Shown: positions 45,803 through 54,173 of the stretch, piece after piece
How positions within the stretch are numbered: the stretch's first letter is position 1
Layout of the letters: each line of letters starts with the position of its first letter
NCBI GenBank assembly: GCA_948623715.1
Contig: CAPHDI010000001.1
Location: forward strand, 159,251 to 223,250
Origin: an uncultured Candidatus Saccharibacteria bacterium
GTDB taxonomy: Bacteria > Patescibacteriota > Saccharimonadia > Saccharimonadales > Saccharimonadaceae
Direction: 5' to 3'
Length of the DNA stretch: 64,000 bases
Translations under genes and position numbers: made by a program
The notes under the pieces: model-generated
Databases searched by the model: none
What the model was told of the DNA's origin: nothing
Seen by the model: the letters and a program-made list of their open reading frames with translations, nothing else

Positions 45803-45912
45803 AGGAATATTGCACACTATAAAAATCTGGAAAATTTTGATTCAGTTTCTTCCAGGGTTTATTTAGCACAAATAAAAGAGAAGTGATATCCTACGTTTCT
45901 AAAGTCTCGACG

Positions 45913-46860
45913 TTAGTCTCGCCCAACATACACTCCACCGTGTTGCTTGATGGTGTGTCGAACTAAATCCTCCGCATTCTGTCTGCCGTTTATTTTCTTG
46001 ACATAGTATTCTGGATAGTATGCCTTTGCAATCTTGCCATACGACATCTTTTCTACATAATGCAAGAATACGAAGCGAGACTTCAGTAATTCTGTACCGT
46101 TGGTATCATGTGCTAAATATAGCTCATCCTTGATGGTATCCCAAATTGCTAGGTACTCTTTACGCTGAATACCCCTATGAATCTTGATGGTTATTCCTTC
46201 GTCATCTATATCGAGAACCTTCGCCTTTTGAGCGGGGTGGGCAAAATAAGTAATAACCATGTCAGCCATTCGCTCCATTTCGCCAGCAAATGGATTGGCC
46301 AGGTAGGCAACAATCAATGGACTCCACGCCTTATTGAGGTATTGCTGACGTAAAACAAAATTGATGGCTTTTTGAATCTGCTCGTCATATTTTTCTAGTC
46401 TATCTTTTGTAGCAACAGTATGGCCAAAGAACGCCAGTTGTTCTCGTAAACATTGACGCGCCGTATCAACATCGGTAAATACTTTTGGCATCTGATTCAT
46501 TTGACAAAACTTATCAAAAATATCCATAACCCGTTGGCGTATTGTGTCAATGCTCCTAAACTCCTCCGCTCCTTCTAAGACCGATTGAACATTCTCATCA
46601 TCTGCCAGATTATCTTGGGACGCACTCCATATAAAGTAATAATATGCACGTAGCATATCAGCCCTAAAGCTGTCGTCTCGCATTAGGCCATGCACGCAAC
46701 GCTGTACATTCCCTATATCTTTTTCGGTCATAGCGTCGCAAAGATATCCTAGCGTTGCAAGCGACTCATTAAGTCCATCTATCAGCTCCATCGAATTGTC
46801 ATGCCGCGCTACCGTATAATCACCTTTTTCTCTATCAGCTTCTATGGCTGTTTTTGTCAT
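45913..46860 (-). CDS. Element-encoded protein of unknown function
   Basis: 315 residues, soluble and helical. No catalytic motif was found; the C-terminal part (YGKIAKAYYPEYYVKKINGR) looks DNA-binding. It is transcribed divergently from the RNA-copy-D/nuclease operon, with TATAAT 9 bases before its ATG, so it may regulate that operon. Confidence 0.5.
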   Translation of the reverse strand: MTKTAIEADREKGDYTVARHDNSMELIDGLNESLATLGYLCDAMTEKDIGNVQRCVHGLMRDDSFRADMLRAYYYFIWSASQDNLADDENVQSVLEGAEEFRSIDTIRQRVMDIFDKFCQMNQMPKVFTDVDTARQCLREQLAFFGHTVATKDRLEKYDEQIQKAINFVLRQQYLNKAWSPLIVAYLANPFAGEMERMADMVITYFAHPAQKAKVLDIDDEGITIKIHRGIQRKEYLAIWDTIKDELYLAHDTNGTELLKSRFVFLHYVEKMSYGKIAKAYYPEYYVKKINGRQNAEDLVRHTIKQHGGVYVGRD

Positions 46861-46921
46861 AATACTTCTATTATATTAGATTTTTTGCATTCAGCGTATG
46901 GAATTTCAACTAAAAATGTAG

Positions 46922-47105
46922 TATAATAAAGTCAGTTCTAAATTCAAACATCTGTTGAAAGGTTGCAAGAGTAGCTGCTTGCAGAATAAGGAACAAACTT
47001 CTTTGTGGAGCACTCGCTCCAGTAGGTTTGTCGCCTTTCTGCAGAAAATTGAATTTAGAACACTCAATAGCGAGTGTTCCACTTAGTTTTAGGGGTCGTG
47101 CTCGC
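46922..47105 (+). ncRNA. Structured leader RNA, copy D (pseudoknot), in the mobile element
   Basis: TATAAT at 46922-46927 sets the start at 46934, one base before closing stem P1 (46935-46947 with 47049-47061, 13 bp perfect). Inside is a hairpin with ACAAAC/GTTTGT and GCAGAA/TTTCTGC arms. The loop GTGGAGCACTCGCT (47005-47018) pairs 14 of 14 (one wobble) with 47069-47082, just after P1. A weaker third segment (47098-47105) can also pair with it. The U-tract is weak. The architecture is that of copies A-C with unrelated sequence. It leads the small-protein/nuclease operon. Confidence 0.7.
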
Positions 47106-47125
47106 ACCAATAAGAAAGGAGCGGC

Positions 47126-47521
47126 ATGAATAAATCAAGAAGTGAGTTGTCAGACATTGACTTGGTGATTTTTGAGATTTTGGTTGCTTGGATTGAAGAA
47201 AATAAAACAGACCAAACGCCTATGCCGTATGCCGAATTAGCGAAACTGGTTAATAATCCTTCTGTTATTCCAACTAATCTAGGCACATATCTTGGTCGCA
47301 TCTCCACTTATTGCTTAGATAACAACGCCCCAGCGATTTCGGCAGTCGTTGGCGGCTCAGATACTTGTGAACCAGGTGCTGGATTTTTCGAACTTATCGG
47401 TCGCGGCGACACTAAACCAGAAAAACGGCTTGAAGTGTGGTTGCCCATACTAAATCAGGCATACGAGTATGACGGCTGGCGTGAACTTTTAGCGAAGGCT
47501 GGGGCAGAAAATGGCTCGTGA
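47126..47521 (+). CDS. Small partner protein of the nuclease (paralog 1)
   Basis: 131 residues. Segments PYAELAKLVNNPSVIPTNLG, TYLGRISTYCLDNNAPAIS and a Gly-rich end resemble the small helical domain found beside HNH and other restriction proteins (from memory of the pattern 'YxELAxxV...xxxLGxI..xC'). It overlaps the PD-(D/E)XK gene by 11 bases and is led by RNA copy D. It is clearly related to the gene at 48962 (same length, shared core). Probably a DNA- or target-recognition partner; specificity unknown. Confidence 0.6.
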   Translation: MNKSRSELSDIDLVIFEILVAWIEENKTDQTPMPYAELAKLVNNPSVIPTNLGTYLGRISTYCLDNNAPAISAVVGGSDTCEPGAGFFELIGRGDTKPEKRLEVWLPILNQAYEYDGWRELLAKAGAENGS

Positions 47522-48065
47522 TACGAAGGCTCCACAGCGACCTGGCACTGAGGAATATGCTATAGAGATTTTCGTAAAATCTATTCGTCCTCGGATTGAG
47601 AGATTTGGCTACAAAATTACCACCCAAATCAACCTGCCATATGCTAACTTTTGCGATCGGATTGACGGGAACGGTAAAGCAGTCGACCATGGTAAAGGTA
47701 AGAAATCTTATGCGGTCGATATTCTGATTTATCGCGAGCTAGAGAATGACGAGAAAATTCCACTGGTTGTAATTGAAGGTAAAATCAAAAGTCATTCTTC
47801 GCATGACGCTATTACTTATTCCGAGAAAGCCCGGTACCATAAGACAGTCTTCCCGCACTTACGCTACGGGTTTATCGTACTGGAGGCTAGAGATACGGAG
47901 TTTAAGCTGCGGTACCACCTGCACTCTGGTTTTGATTTTGAGGAAATCTTCCCGGCTAGAGAAACGACGGAAGAGCACGATAACCGTGTCGCTGAATTTG
48001 TGAGACAATTAGAAGAGCAAATTAAAATCGCCGAGAGAAGATATCGAATTTTCTTCAAAAAGTAA
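47511..48065 (+). CDS. PD-(D/E)XK nuclease (type I restriction R-subunit N-terminal-like)
   Basis: 184 residues. Fold core: Asp70 (SYAVDILIYRE) and Glu89-X-Lys91 (VVIEGKIK), followed by the amphipathic helix HDAITYSEKARYHKTVF and GFIVLEA. This is the catalytic set of type I HsdR N-terminal-like and related nucleases, without a helicase domain. In the element next to a lone C5 methyltransferase and partner proteins, it is probably a defence nuclease. Confidence 0.78.
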   Translation: MARDTKAPQRPGTEEYAIEIFVKSIRPRIERFGYKITTQINLPYANFCDRIDGNGKAVDHGKGKKSYAVDILIYRELENDEKIPLVVIEGKIKSHSSHDAITYSEKARYHKTVFPHLRYGFIVLEARDTEFKLRYHLHSGFDFEEIFPARETTEEHDNRVAEFVRQLEEQIKIAERRYRIFFKK

Positions 48066-48106
48066 AGGCGAAACAATTAAACAATAACTAACGGAGAGAT
48101 AATATC

Positions 48107-48298
48107 ATGACCAAGGGCAAGAAGAAAAAAGAAACTGATGAAGAAGCTGCAGCACGACGGGTGCAGTGGCTTAAGGAACACGTAAATCTTGACGGTCCAA
48201 TGTCGGATAAGTGGTGGGAAGATGGCAACTCAAATAGCGGATGTGCGGAAATGGAGAATATGAAGTTAAACAGGAGAAAATATGAATCCAGCCAGTGA
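48107..48298 (+). CDS. Small basic/acidic protein of the element
   Basis: 63 residues, starting with a KGKKKKETDEEAA patch and containing Trp-rich DKWWEDGN. GGAGAG precedes the start at good spacing. It overlaps the next gene by 17 bases. Function unknown. Confidence 0.4.
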   Translation: MTKGKKKKETDEEAAARRVQWLKEHVNLDGPMSDKWWEDGNSNSGCAEMENMKLNRRKYESSQ

Positions 48299-48482
48299 AA
48301 ACAGTGTCACCATTATGAAATACAAATCCCCGGATGGAGTGTATGGTTTTAAGTGTCTTGATAAGTGGAACGTAGCGGACGAGGTAGAGCGATTAGATGC
48401 AATGATTAAAGAGAAGCAGAAGCTAGAGGCTGAGGGTTATGAGGTCTTGTGGATTAAAACTTTGCCGATATTTGATTTATGA
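48282..48482 (+). CDS. Small protein of the element
   Basis: 66 residues with a charged helix (EVERLDAMIKEKQKLEAEGYEVLWI). AACAGGAG precedes the ATG. It overlaps the neighbouring genes on both sides, so it is part of the operon. Function unknown. Confidence 0.4.
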   Translation: MNPASENSVTIMKYKSPDGVYGFKCLDKWNVADEVERLDAMIKEKQKLEAEGYEVLWIKTLPIFDL

Positions 48483-48901
48483 TAAACATTTATCTTGATA
48501 TCGACGGGGTAATTCTTGGAACCGCTTCACCTCAAACAGACATTGAAGCTTGGTTGAACTATATGCTGGGCAACTTCAAAAATATTTATTGGTTGACGAC
48601 GCATTGTCGAGGCGGGGAGAATCAAACCGAGTTTTGGCTGAATGGTAAGTTGTCTGCCAAGCTTGCTAGGCGCATATCTCAGTGTATTCAAGTGACTGAT
48701 TGGGGAGTTCTGAAAACGGACGTTATCGACTTTACAAAACCTTTTATCTGGTTTGACGATGACCTTATGCTAAGCGAGAGGCAAGTATTGGAAGAACATT
48801 TTTGTTTATCTTCGCACTTTGCTATGGACCCTAAAGACCCAAATATGGCAGATAAGGCACTAAAATTACTAGAAGAAATCCGCGCCCTTCCAGTTGGTTA
48901 G
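48479..48901 (+). CDS. HAD-like hydrolase
   Basis: 140 residues. Starts MINIYLDIDGVILGT, the DxDG nucleophile motif of HAD phosphatases, and has WFDDDL near the C-terminus as the acidic motif. Too short for the usual cap domain. It overlaps the upstream gene by 4 bases (ATGA). May act on a nucleotide or other small substrate of the element's defence function; not determined. Confidence 0.65.
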   Translation: MINIYLDIDGVILGTASPQTDIEAWLNYMLGNFKNIYWLTTHCRGGENQTEFWLNGKLSAKLARRISQCIQVTDWGVLKTDVIDFTKPFIWFDDDLMLSERQVLEEHFCLSSHFAMDPKDPNMADKALKLLEEIRALPVG

Positions 48902-48961
48902 CTCAAGCTTGATTTAGTGTGACAAAAGCGAGATAATTATCTTAGTATTCTAAAGACTTCT

Positions 48962-49357
48962 ATGCTGTATAAAACAGGACCCCTACCAGAACTAAGCGAA
49001 CTAGACATTGCCGTTTTTGACGCTCTAATTCGCCACGTCGAATCCCATGACATAAATGATAGTTCCTCCATTCTTAGCTACTCTGATTTAACGGCGTCAG
49101 TTAATCGACCAGAAGTCATACCTACGAATGTAGGCTATTATCTTGGACATATAGCTGAGTTTTGCCTAGCACTTAATATCCCTGTGATCTGTTCTGTTGC
49201 TGTTAAAAAGGACGAGAAAGCACCTGGCGGGGGTTATTATACCGCTATTGGGCTGCCCTCGCACTCAGATAAGCTAGACAAAGAAGTTGAATGGGTAAAT
49301 AATCTAAAAGCCACATATGCTTTTAAGGACTGGGGAGACGTGAAGAGACACTATTAG
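48962..49357 (+). CDS. Small partner protein (paralog 2)
   Basis: 131 residues, same length as the protein at 47126 and sharing YSDLTASVNRPEVIPTNVG, YYLGHIAEFCLALNIPVI and the Gly-rich GGGYYTAIG. The copies flank the nuclease and HAD genes, consistent with duplication and divergence within the element. No separate ribosome binding site of note. Function unknown, probably related to that of paralog 1. Confidence 0.6.
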   Translation: MLYKTGPLPELSELDIAVFDALIRHVESHDINDSSSILSYSDLTASVNRPEVIPTNVGYYLGHIAEFCLALNIPVICSVAVKKDEKAPGGGYYTAIGLPSHSDKLDKEVEWVNNLKATYAFKDWGDVKRHY

Positions 49358-49382
49358 TTTTTCTCACTAAAATCACACTAGA

Positions 49383-49784
49383 CTAATCCACTAGCTCTAG
49401 TTTCTGCTTTTCTTCTAGATAATCCTTACGGTCAGGAACAACTCGGAAAATTATTTCTGGCTTATCGAAAAACCCTTCGTTATCGTTGAGCTGTAGCTGG
49501 TCGATTCGGTCAAAAATCAAGCTTGCAGCCCGGACATCTCCATTGACCGCTTTGATTAGCATAGCGAGAGTAATGGCTTCAATATAGGAGCGGTTGCCAT
49601 TCTCGCCTAAAAACTGCTTCATATCGTCGTTAATCGGTAAAGTTAAATCAACATCAGCCTCAAGCAGTTTGCGAGTAATAGTTCTGATGTTCTTACTACC
49701 AGCCTTACGCTCATTTTGCCGACGTGGGTCGTCTTTGCCCGTGAACGGCTGAAGATTATCGCGAGAAACATCATTAAAAGGCAT
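49383..49784 (-). CDS. DUF5681-like protein
   Basis: 133 residues. The segment QPFTGKDDPRRQNERKAGSK resembles the 'xPGxSGNPxGRPKGSxN' block of DUF5681 proteins, which are found near phage and element terminase or nuclease genes. It starts directly after the dcm stop codon and so is translated with it. Role unknown. Confidence 0.5.
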   Translation of the reverse strand: MPFNDVSRDNLQPFTGKDDPRRQNERKAGSKNIRTITRKLLEADVDLTLPINDDMKQFLGENGNRSYIEAITLAMLIKAVNGDVRAASLIFDRIDQLQLNDNEGFFDKPEIIFRVVPDRKDYLEEKQKLELVD

Positions 49785-50789
49785 TTATGCGTCCTCTGGA
49801 GCACCTCTATTGCTGAGGTTGACAACCTTGCTATTTTGTTGAGAAAACTCTACGGAGGGCCCGTTTTGGGCTTCGTTAAGCTTCGCTGCTATTCCTTGCC
49901 CTTCGTTGCAAATTACTTCAAATAAAGCTAAGAATACCGCTCTCATCATAGACACACAGACGGCATTACCACACATACGATAACGCTGGCTATCAGATAT
50001 TGTTTCGCCATCTTTGCCAAGTTTAGTCCAATTATCTGGAAACATCTGGCAACGTTCGCATTCTACTGGTGTCAAGCGTCTGGCTTTGTCTCCTTCGATT
50101 ATTCCCGGTGCACCATCGCCATTAACGCCATGATAGCTAGCAGTAATCGTATTGATATAGTCGTGCCTGATGGCTTTAGTTCGACGTTTAGCATAAGATA
50201 CTACTGGGCTATTAACGAGAATAGTTTTGCTGTTTTCTCCTTTGATAGATAATACTTGGGGCTGACATTTGCTTCTAAGAAATCCGACAATGACAACTCT
50301 CTCGCGGTGTTGTGGACTACGGAAGTATTGGGCGTCAAGCACTCCCCATTGGACACTATAACCCAGTTCATCGAGGACTTGTAAGATTTTGCTAAAGTCT
50401 TCTCCCTTGTTGGAGCTGAGTAAACCTTTGACATTCTCAAAGACGAAGTATTTGGGTTGTTTTGCTCTAAGTATTCTGGCAAGTTCATAAAATAATCCTG
50501 TTCTTTCTCCAGCTAAGCCAGCTCGTTTACCAATAATACTTACATCTTGACAGGGAAATCCCCCTACTAGTAAATCAAAGTCTGGTAGCTTATTTGTGTT
50601 AATTTTTGTAATATCACCATAATTTCTAGTATTAGGAAAATGCCGCTGATAGACCGAAGTAGCGAACTTGTCCACTTCTGAGAAGCCGACGCATTCAGCA
50701 GTGAGTCCTAGTTCTGTTGCTGCATTATCAATTCCCAGTTCAAATCCACCAATACCAGAAAAGGTAGAGAAGTATTTAATTTTCTGCAT
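49785..50789 (-). CDS. dcm: DNA (cytosine-5-)-methyltransferase
   Basis: 334 residues. All main motifs are present: I FSGIGGFELG, IV GGFPCQDVS with catalytic Cys80, VI FENVKG (118-123), VIII HRERVVIVG, IX ARRLTPVECERCQMFPDNW, and X YRMCGNAVCV. The target recognition domain lies between VIII and IX. Its specificity cannot be read. The nuclease at 47511 is the only endonuclease candidate in the element; they may form a split restriction-modification system, or the methyltransferase may be solitary protection. A -10 (TGCTACAAT) lies about 60 bases before the start. Confidence 0.93.
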   Translation of the reverse strand: MQKIKYFSTFSGIGGFELGIDNAATELGLTAECVGFSEVDKFATSVYQRHFPNTRNYGDITKINTNKLPDFDLLVGGFPCQDVSIIGKRAGLAGERTGLFYELARILRAKQPKYFVFENVKGLLSSNKGEDFSKILQVLDELGYSVQWGVLDAQYFRSPQHRERVVIVGFLRSKCQPQVLSIKGENSKTILVNSPVVSYAKRRTKAIRHDYINTITASYHGVNGDGAPGIIEGDKARRLTPVECERCQMFPDNWTKLGKDGETISDSQRYRMCGNAVCVSMMRAVFLALFEVICNEGQGIAAKLNEAQNGPSVEFSQQNSKVVNLSNRGAPEDA

Positions 50790-50884
50790 CAGGTTAATTC
50801 CTGTGTTAGTTTTTGTGTAATCCCCCCAAGTTCCTCTTTTCTTATTACTATTGTAGCATAACGTGTTTTGGAGGACCCTGGCGC

Positions 50885-50940
50885 AAAAATAAGCCTAACC
50901 AAACCCAGCCTAGCATGGTCGCAGGTCAAAGGTTGGTTGG
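50885..50940 (-). terminator. Possible terminator of the KAP gene
   Basis: On the minus strand CCAACCAACC pairs imperfectly with GGGTTTGGTTAGG and is followed by CTTATTTTT. Confidence 0.4.
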
Positions 50941-50967
50941 TGGGATAACAGGCTACTGACTTAAAGT

Positions 50968-51004
50968 CGCTAAACCGCAGTACATTATATACGGAGATTT
51001 AGCG
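50968..51004. repeat. 37-bp palindromic repeat, copy 1
   Basis: CGCTAAA..TTTAGCG around a centre of ATTATA. It is 31 of 37 identical and in the same orientation as 53282-53318. This copy lies 3 bases past the KAP stop codon. Confidence 0.7.
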
Positions 51005-51007
51005 GTT

Positions 51008-53206
51008 TTAGCTATTTTGCGAATCTATTTTGGTACTTTGGACTAGGGCAATAAATTGTTGGGCTAAAATGCAGCGAAACTCGTCTGTGCTTTCTTGACC
51101 TAATACATTTATGGCCCCATCAAAATCATTGAAGTAAACATACTTACATCCAGCTTTATATTGCGGATATTCTCTTACTAAGAGGTCATACATCCAATCG
51201 GTATCGACCACACGGCAGATAGAATCAAAAACTTCTTTATCTAGATCGCCACGTGTAGAGTCTCTTTCGCTTTGCCATATTGGTAGGTACTGCGATAGAA
51301 AGTCTAGCACGTCGTTTGCATTTTTTAAGTTCTTGCGCAAATATAGATTTGTTGCATCCCTGGAAATAGAATCAGCCCAGTATTTATACAGCAAATGCCC
51401 ATGAGGGTGCGCCTTACTATGTAAAATATTTTTACTAGCCTCTGACTGAATTTTGTGCGCAATGATTGGCTGTAGATATTCCCATAATTCTGGAAAATCT
51501 GTTTTGGCATTTTTGTTTGATAAGAATAAGTGCATACTACGAATAAGGTAAAAGAGGTATTCCGGATTATCACAGTCTCTTATAATCTTTGCAAGTGGCA
51601 AACTTGGGTCTATGGTATGCAGAACCAAATCTACAACTAGTTGACTAGCAGTTTGCAATATCGGCAACCTAAACTGCAGTGTTTCAGGAGATAAGATATC
51701 AAATTGCTTCAGAATCGCAAACGCTAGTTTTTCTGGATCCGTGCAAAGCGCAGTGCTATCCTTGATTTTATTCAGAACAGAGTCTTGGTGCTCCGAGGTG
51801 GATAACAATGAATTTAGGGCTTTCTCCAGCTCCAGCTCGTCAACCGTTTTTACTAAATTGAGAATAGCATTATCAGACACGTCGTCCGACGATACGCCAT
51901 AAATAAAAAATTTGTCAAAATAATCTGCCCGACATACCCTCTTTCTAGGGATTTTAGGGCTATTTAGGATAATTTGTTGGTTCTCCGAATTACTAACACG
52001 AGGGAAGAGACGTTGTAGCCAAGCAAGGCTATCATTGTCAAACCTTTCTTTTGCTTCATCATATGGCTTAGTACCACTCAGGTGTGTTGCAAAATCTTGG
52101 CTGTTAGGTTCAATAAGCAACTGCTTTTCGCTAAAAACTCTGGCATAAACTTCCGGTTGAAAAATCCGGACAATCTCTAAAATAAGAAAATCAACTATGT
52201 CCACCTCGCCCTTAACCGATGGCAGAAGGAACTTTAGAGCATTTAAGTAACGATAGATTGCCCTAGGAGTATCGAAAAACTTACAAAAACTCTCATCGTA
52301 AATTTGGCGAAAACGCTCTCCCTCTTCCACCTCTAGGCTAATTTCGTTATCGGAAAGTAGAGCTGCAACAGCATCTAGAAGCATCTTGTCGATATCCTCT
52401 CGCCTGAGTGCCGGAATACGCAGAGGAATTTGTATAATCTTCTCTAGATATTTTCTACCAGCATCTTGACTTTGGCCATCTTCAAATCTGGAGTTGAGAG
52501 CTTTGCCTACGGCGTAATCATCAAAAGCTAGCACATAAGTTACGCCTCTAAAATTTAGAACGCTTTTAATGATTTTGAACATATGGAAAATTTCTTCTCG
52601 GTCTAGTCGGTCAACATCATCGATAAAAACTACTATTGGGCGACTACAATTTAAGATAGCACCTTCGAGTTCCTGCTTCATATCTGATAAATGGCCAGAA
52701 TGATTAAGAAAGCCGCTTTTCTGCTTAAGTGCAGTAAGTGCCTTCATATTAGATAAACTGGCACCTACATCTATGGCTAAGTCTGCATACCAAGACAATG
52801 TCTCTCCAAAGCCTTCACGCGCTGTAAAAATTCCACCTCCAGTTCGTTCTTTTAGAGCTTTGCCTATTATTGGGACTCTCCAGTACCATTTCGGTTGGAC
52901 TTCTTCGTCAGTAGTAACGTTTTGGATGTAATTTGCCAAAGTCCTTAAAAATTCCCTCAGTGCAAGGTTTTGATTACCAAAAGACCAAGGATTAAAATCA
53001 ATGACAATCGCCGTATCTTTTAACCTTGATTTTACTAAATTTAATATTGACGTTTTACCGCAACCCCACGCGCCGTAAATTCCGACTGTAATGCTACCTT
53101 CGTCTAATCGTTGACCTAGCATAGCAGTGAGTTGATGAACAAAACTAGACCTATTTAATAGATCTTCTGAATCTTCCGATATTGGCAAATCATCACAGTA
53201 CTCCAT
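51008..53206 (-). CDS. KAP-family P-loop NTPase
   Basis: 732 residues. Walker A GAWGCGKTS (45-53), NPWSFGNQ, Walker B IVVFIDDVDR (191-200), and KIIQIPLRIP after the core are signatures of the KAP family; family members occur in phage-defence and membrane systems. The usual transmembrane insertion is not visible. The C-terminal 350 residues are helical and unassigned. The promoter is strong and leaderless: TTGACC, 17-base spacer, TATACT, 6 bases to the ATG. The gene is bracketed by two 37-bp palindromes. Confidence 0.85.
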   Translation of the reverse strand: MEYCDDLPISEDSEDLLNRSSFVHQLTAMLGQRLDEGSITVGIYGAWGCGKTSILNLVKSRLKDTAIVIDFNPWSFGNQNLALREFLRTLANYIQNVTTDEEVQPKWYWRVPIIGKALKERTGGGIFTAREGFGETLSWYADLAIDVGASLSNMKALTALKQKSGFLNHSGHLSDMKQELEGAILNCSRPIVVFIDDVDRLDREEIFHMFKIIKSVLNFRGVTYVLAFDDYAVGKALNSRFEDGQSQDAGRKYLEKIIQIPLRIPALRREDIDKMLLDAVAALLSDNEISLEVEEGERFRQIYDESFCKFFDTPRAIYRYLNALKFLLPSVKGEVDIVDFLILEIVRIFQPEVYARVFSEKQLLIEPNSQDFATHLSGTKPYDEAKERFDNDSLAWLQRLFPRVSNSENQQIILNSPKIPRKRVCRADYFDKFFIYGVSSDDVSDNAILNLVKTVDELELEKALNSLLSTSEHQDSVLNKIKDSTALCTDPEKLAFAILKQFDILSPETLQFRLPILQTASQLVVDLVLHTIDPSLPLAKIIRDCDNPEYLFYLIRSMHLFLSNKNAKTDFPELWEYLQPIIAHKIQSEASKNILHSKAHPHGHLLYKYWADSISRDATNLYLRKNLKNANDVLDFLSQYLPIWQSERDSTRGDLDKEVFDSICRVVDTDWMYDLLVREYPQYKAGCKYVYFNDFDGAINVLGQESTDEFRCILAQQFIALVQSTKIDSQNS

Positions 53207-53241
53207 ATGCTAAGTATACAGGACAATTTGTTTGCGGTCAA
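53207..53241 (-). promoter_or_regulatory. Leaderless consensus promoter of the KAP gene
   Basis: -35 TTGACC (53236-53241), 17-base spacer, -10 TATACT (53213-53218), 6 bases before the ATG at 53206. Confidence 0.8.
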
Positions 53242-53281
53242 GCCTATTTTATGTCTTAATATAATTATGCTTATTTTAATC

Positions 53282-53318
53282 CGCTAATCCGCCCTATATT
53301 ATATACGGCGATTTTGCG
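53282..53318. repeat. 37-bp palindromic repeat, copy 2
   Basis: CGCTAATCCGCC and GGCGATTTTGCG flank ATTATA at the centre; 31 of 37 identical to 50968-51004. This copy lies about 75 bases upstream of the KAP start. Confidence 0.7.
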
Positions 53319-53361
53319 ACTTCGTTCTCGACAAAACCAGCTATAACTCAGCTACTCACTG

Positions 53362-53386
53362 TACGCACTTTATAACGCACTTTGGG
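53362..53386. repeat. Arm-type integrase sites, right end
   Basis: TACGCACTTT and AACGCACTTTGGG in direct orientation match the pair at 43099-43123. The repeated core is ACGCACTTT. Confidence 0.6.
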
Positions 53387-53505
53387 ACAGGCAATAGCGT
53401 ACCTTGACTGACGGCTGCAGACAACTCGTAAAATTGTACAATAAATTTGTTCACAAAATTACAGATACAAAAAGACCCCACCAGGGGCATTTTGTTCTTT
53501 GGCTG

Positions 53506-53582
53506 TGGTGAGTCGGGAGGGACTCGAACCCTCGACACCCTGCTTAAGAGGCAGGTGCTCTAACCAGCTGAGCTACCGACCC
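53506..53582 (-). tRNA. tRNA-Lys (anticodon CTT); attR of the element
   Basis: 77-nt cloverleaf with encoded CCA: acceptor GGGTCGG/CCGACTC, anticodon stem CCTGC/GCAGG with loop CTCTTAA, T-loop TTCGAGT. The 3' 49 bases (53506-53554) are duplicated at 42958. The gene therefore remains whole because the element restores its 3' end. Confidence 0.95.
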
Positions 53583-53672
53583 AAATTGTTAACACTCTCG
53601 TATTATATCACGAACTCTCACAAAAATAAAGACCGAAATCCACTTTTTCATCAAAAACAGCCACAAAACTGG

Positions 53673-54173
53673 CTATTCCTTAATATATTTCTCCCACCAT
53701 TCCCGGAATCCTTCCACCGATTGCAATGCCGGCAGATCATCGTTACTATCGCTGCGTAGAAAAGTCACCATTTTACCATCTCGAAATAGCGCCACTGACG
53801 GATAATACTTCAGCCCTTCGACCAGCCCACTCATTTTTACGTCAGAAAATTCCATCCTGAGAAAACTTACTTTCTCTGCCTCACTAAAGCTTTTCACCAC
53901 CTTCTCGAAATCCGTCGATGTAAGGCAGCCTGGCTGCCAGATCAGTAATGCAAAAGATTTTCTTTCATCGACTGCCTGGCGCAGCTCATCTGAGCTAACA
54001 TTAATGAACTCGCCCGCCCCGTAATATCCATCGCTCAGCCGAAACTTCCGCCCTAGCATCAGCACTACAATAACGCTCACTATCGCAACGACGGCCACAG
54101 CAATAGCTCCGCCAATTATAAATTTCTTTCGCGCACTCATACTTTGCGCGGCACCGTGGACTTCGTCTGTCAT
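53673..54173 (-). CDS. Membrane-anchored thioredoxin-like protein with a single Cys
   Basis: 166 residues. One transmembrane helix (about 15-42) then a thioredoxin fold, with LLIWQPGCLTSTDFEKVVKSF holding a lone Cys in place of CxxC. YYPSVALFRDGK is the cis-proline region. The fold is clear but a lone Cys argues against a simple disulfide reductase. Starts one base inside the end of the rhodanese-like gene, so coupled. Confidence 0.7.
   Translation of the reverse strand: MTDEVHGAAQSMSARKKFIIGGAIAVAVVAIVSVIVVLMLGRKFRLSDGYYGAGEFINVSSDELRQAVDERKSFALLIWQPGCLTSTDFEKVVKSFSEAEKVSFLRMEFSDVKMSGLVEGLKYYPSVALFRDGKMVTFLRSDSNDDLPALQSVEGFREWWEKYIKE

Noticed and set aside
50984..50989. TATAAT at the centre of the 37-bp palindrome as the dcm promoter
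   Set aside because: A better extended -10 (TGCTACAAT) lies closer to dcm, and the KAP gene has its own consensus promoter. Kept as a repeat rather than a promoter.
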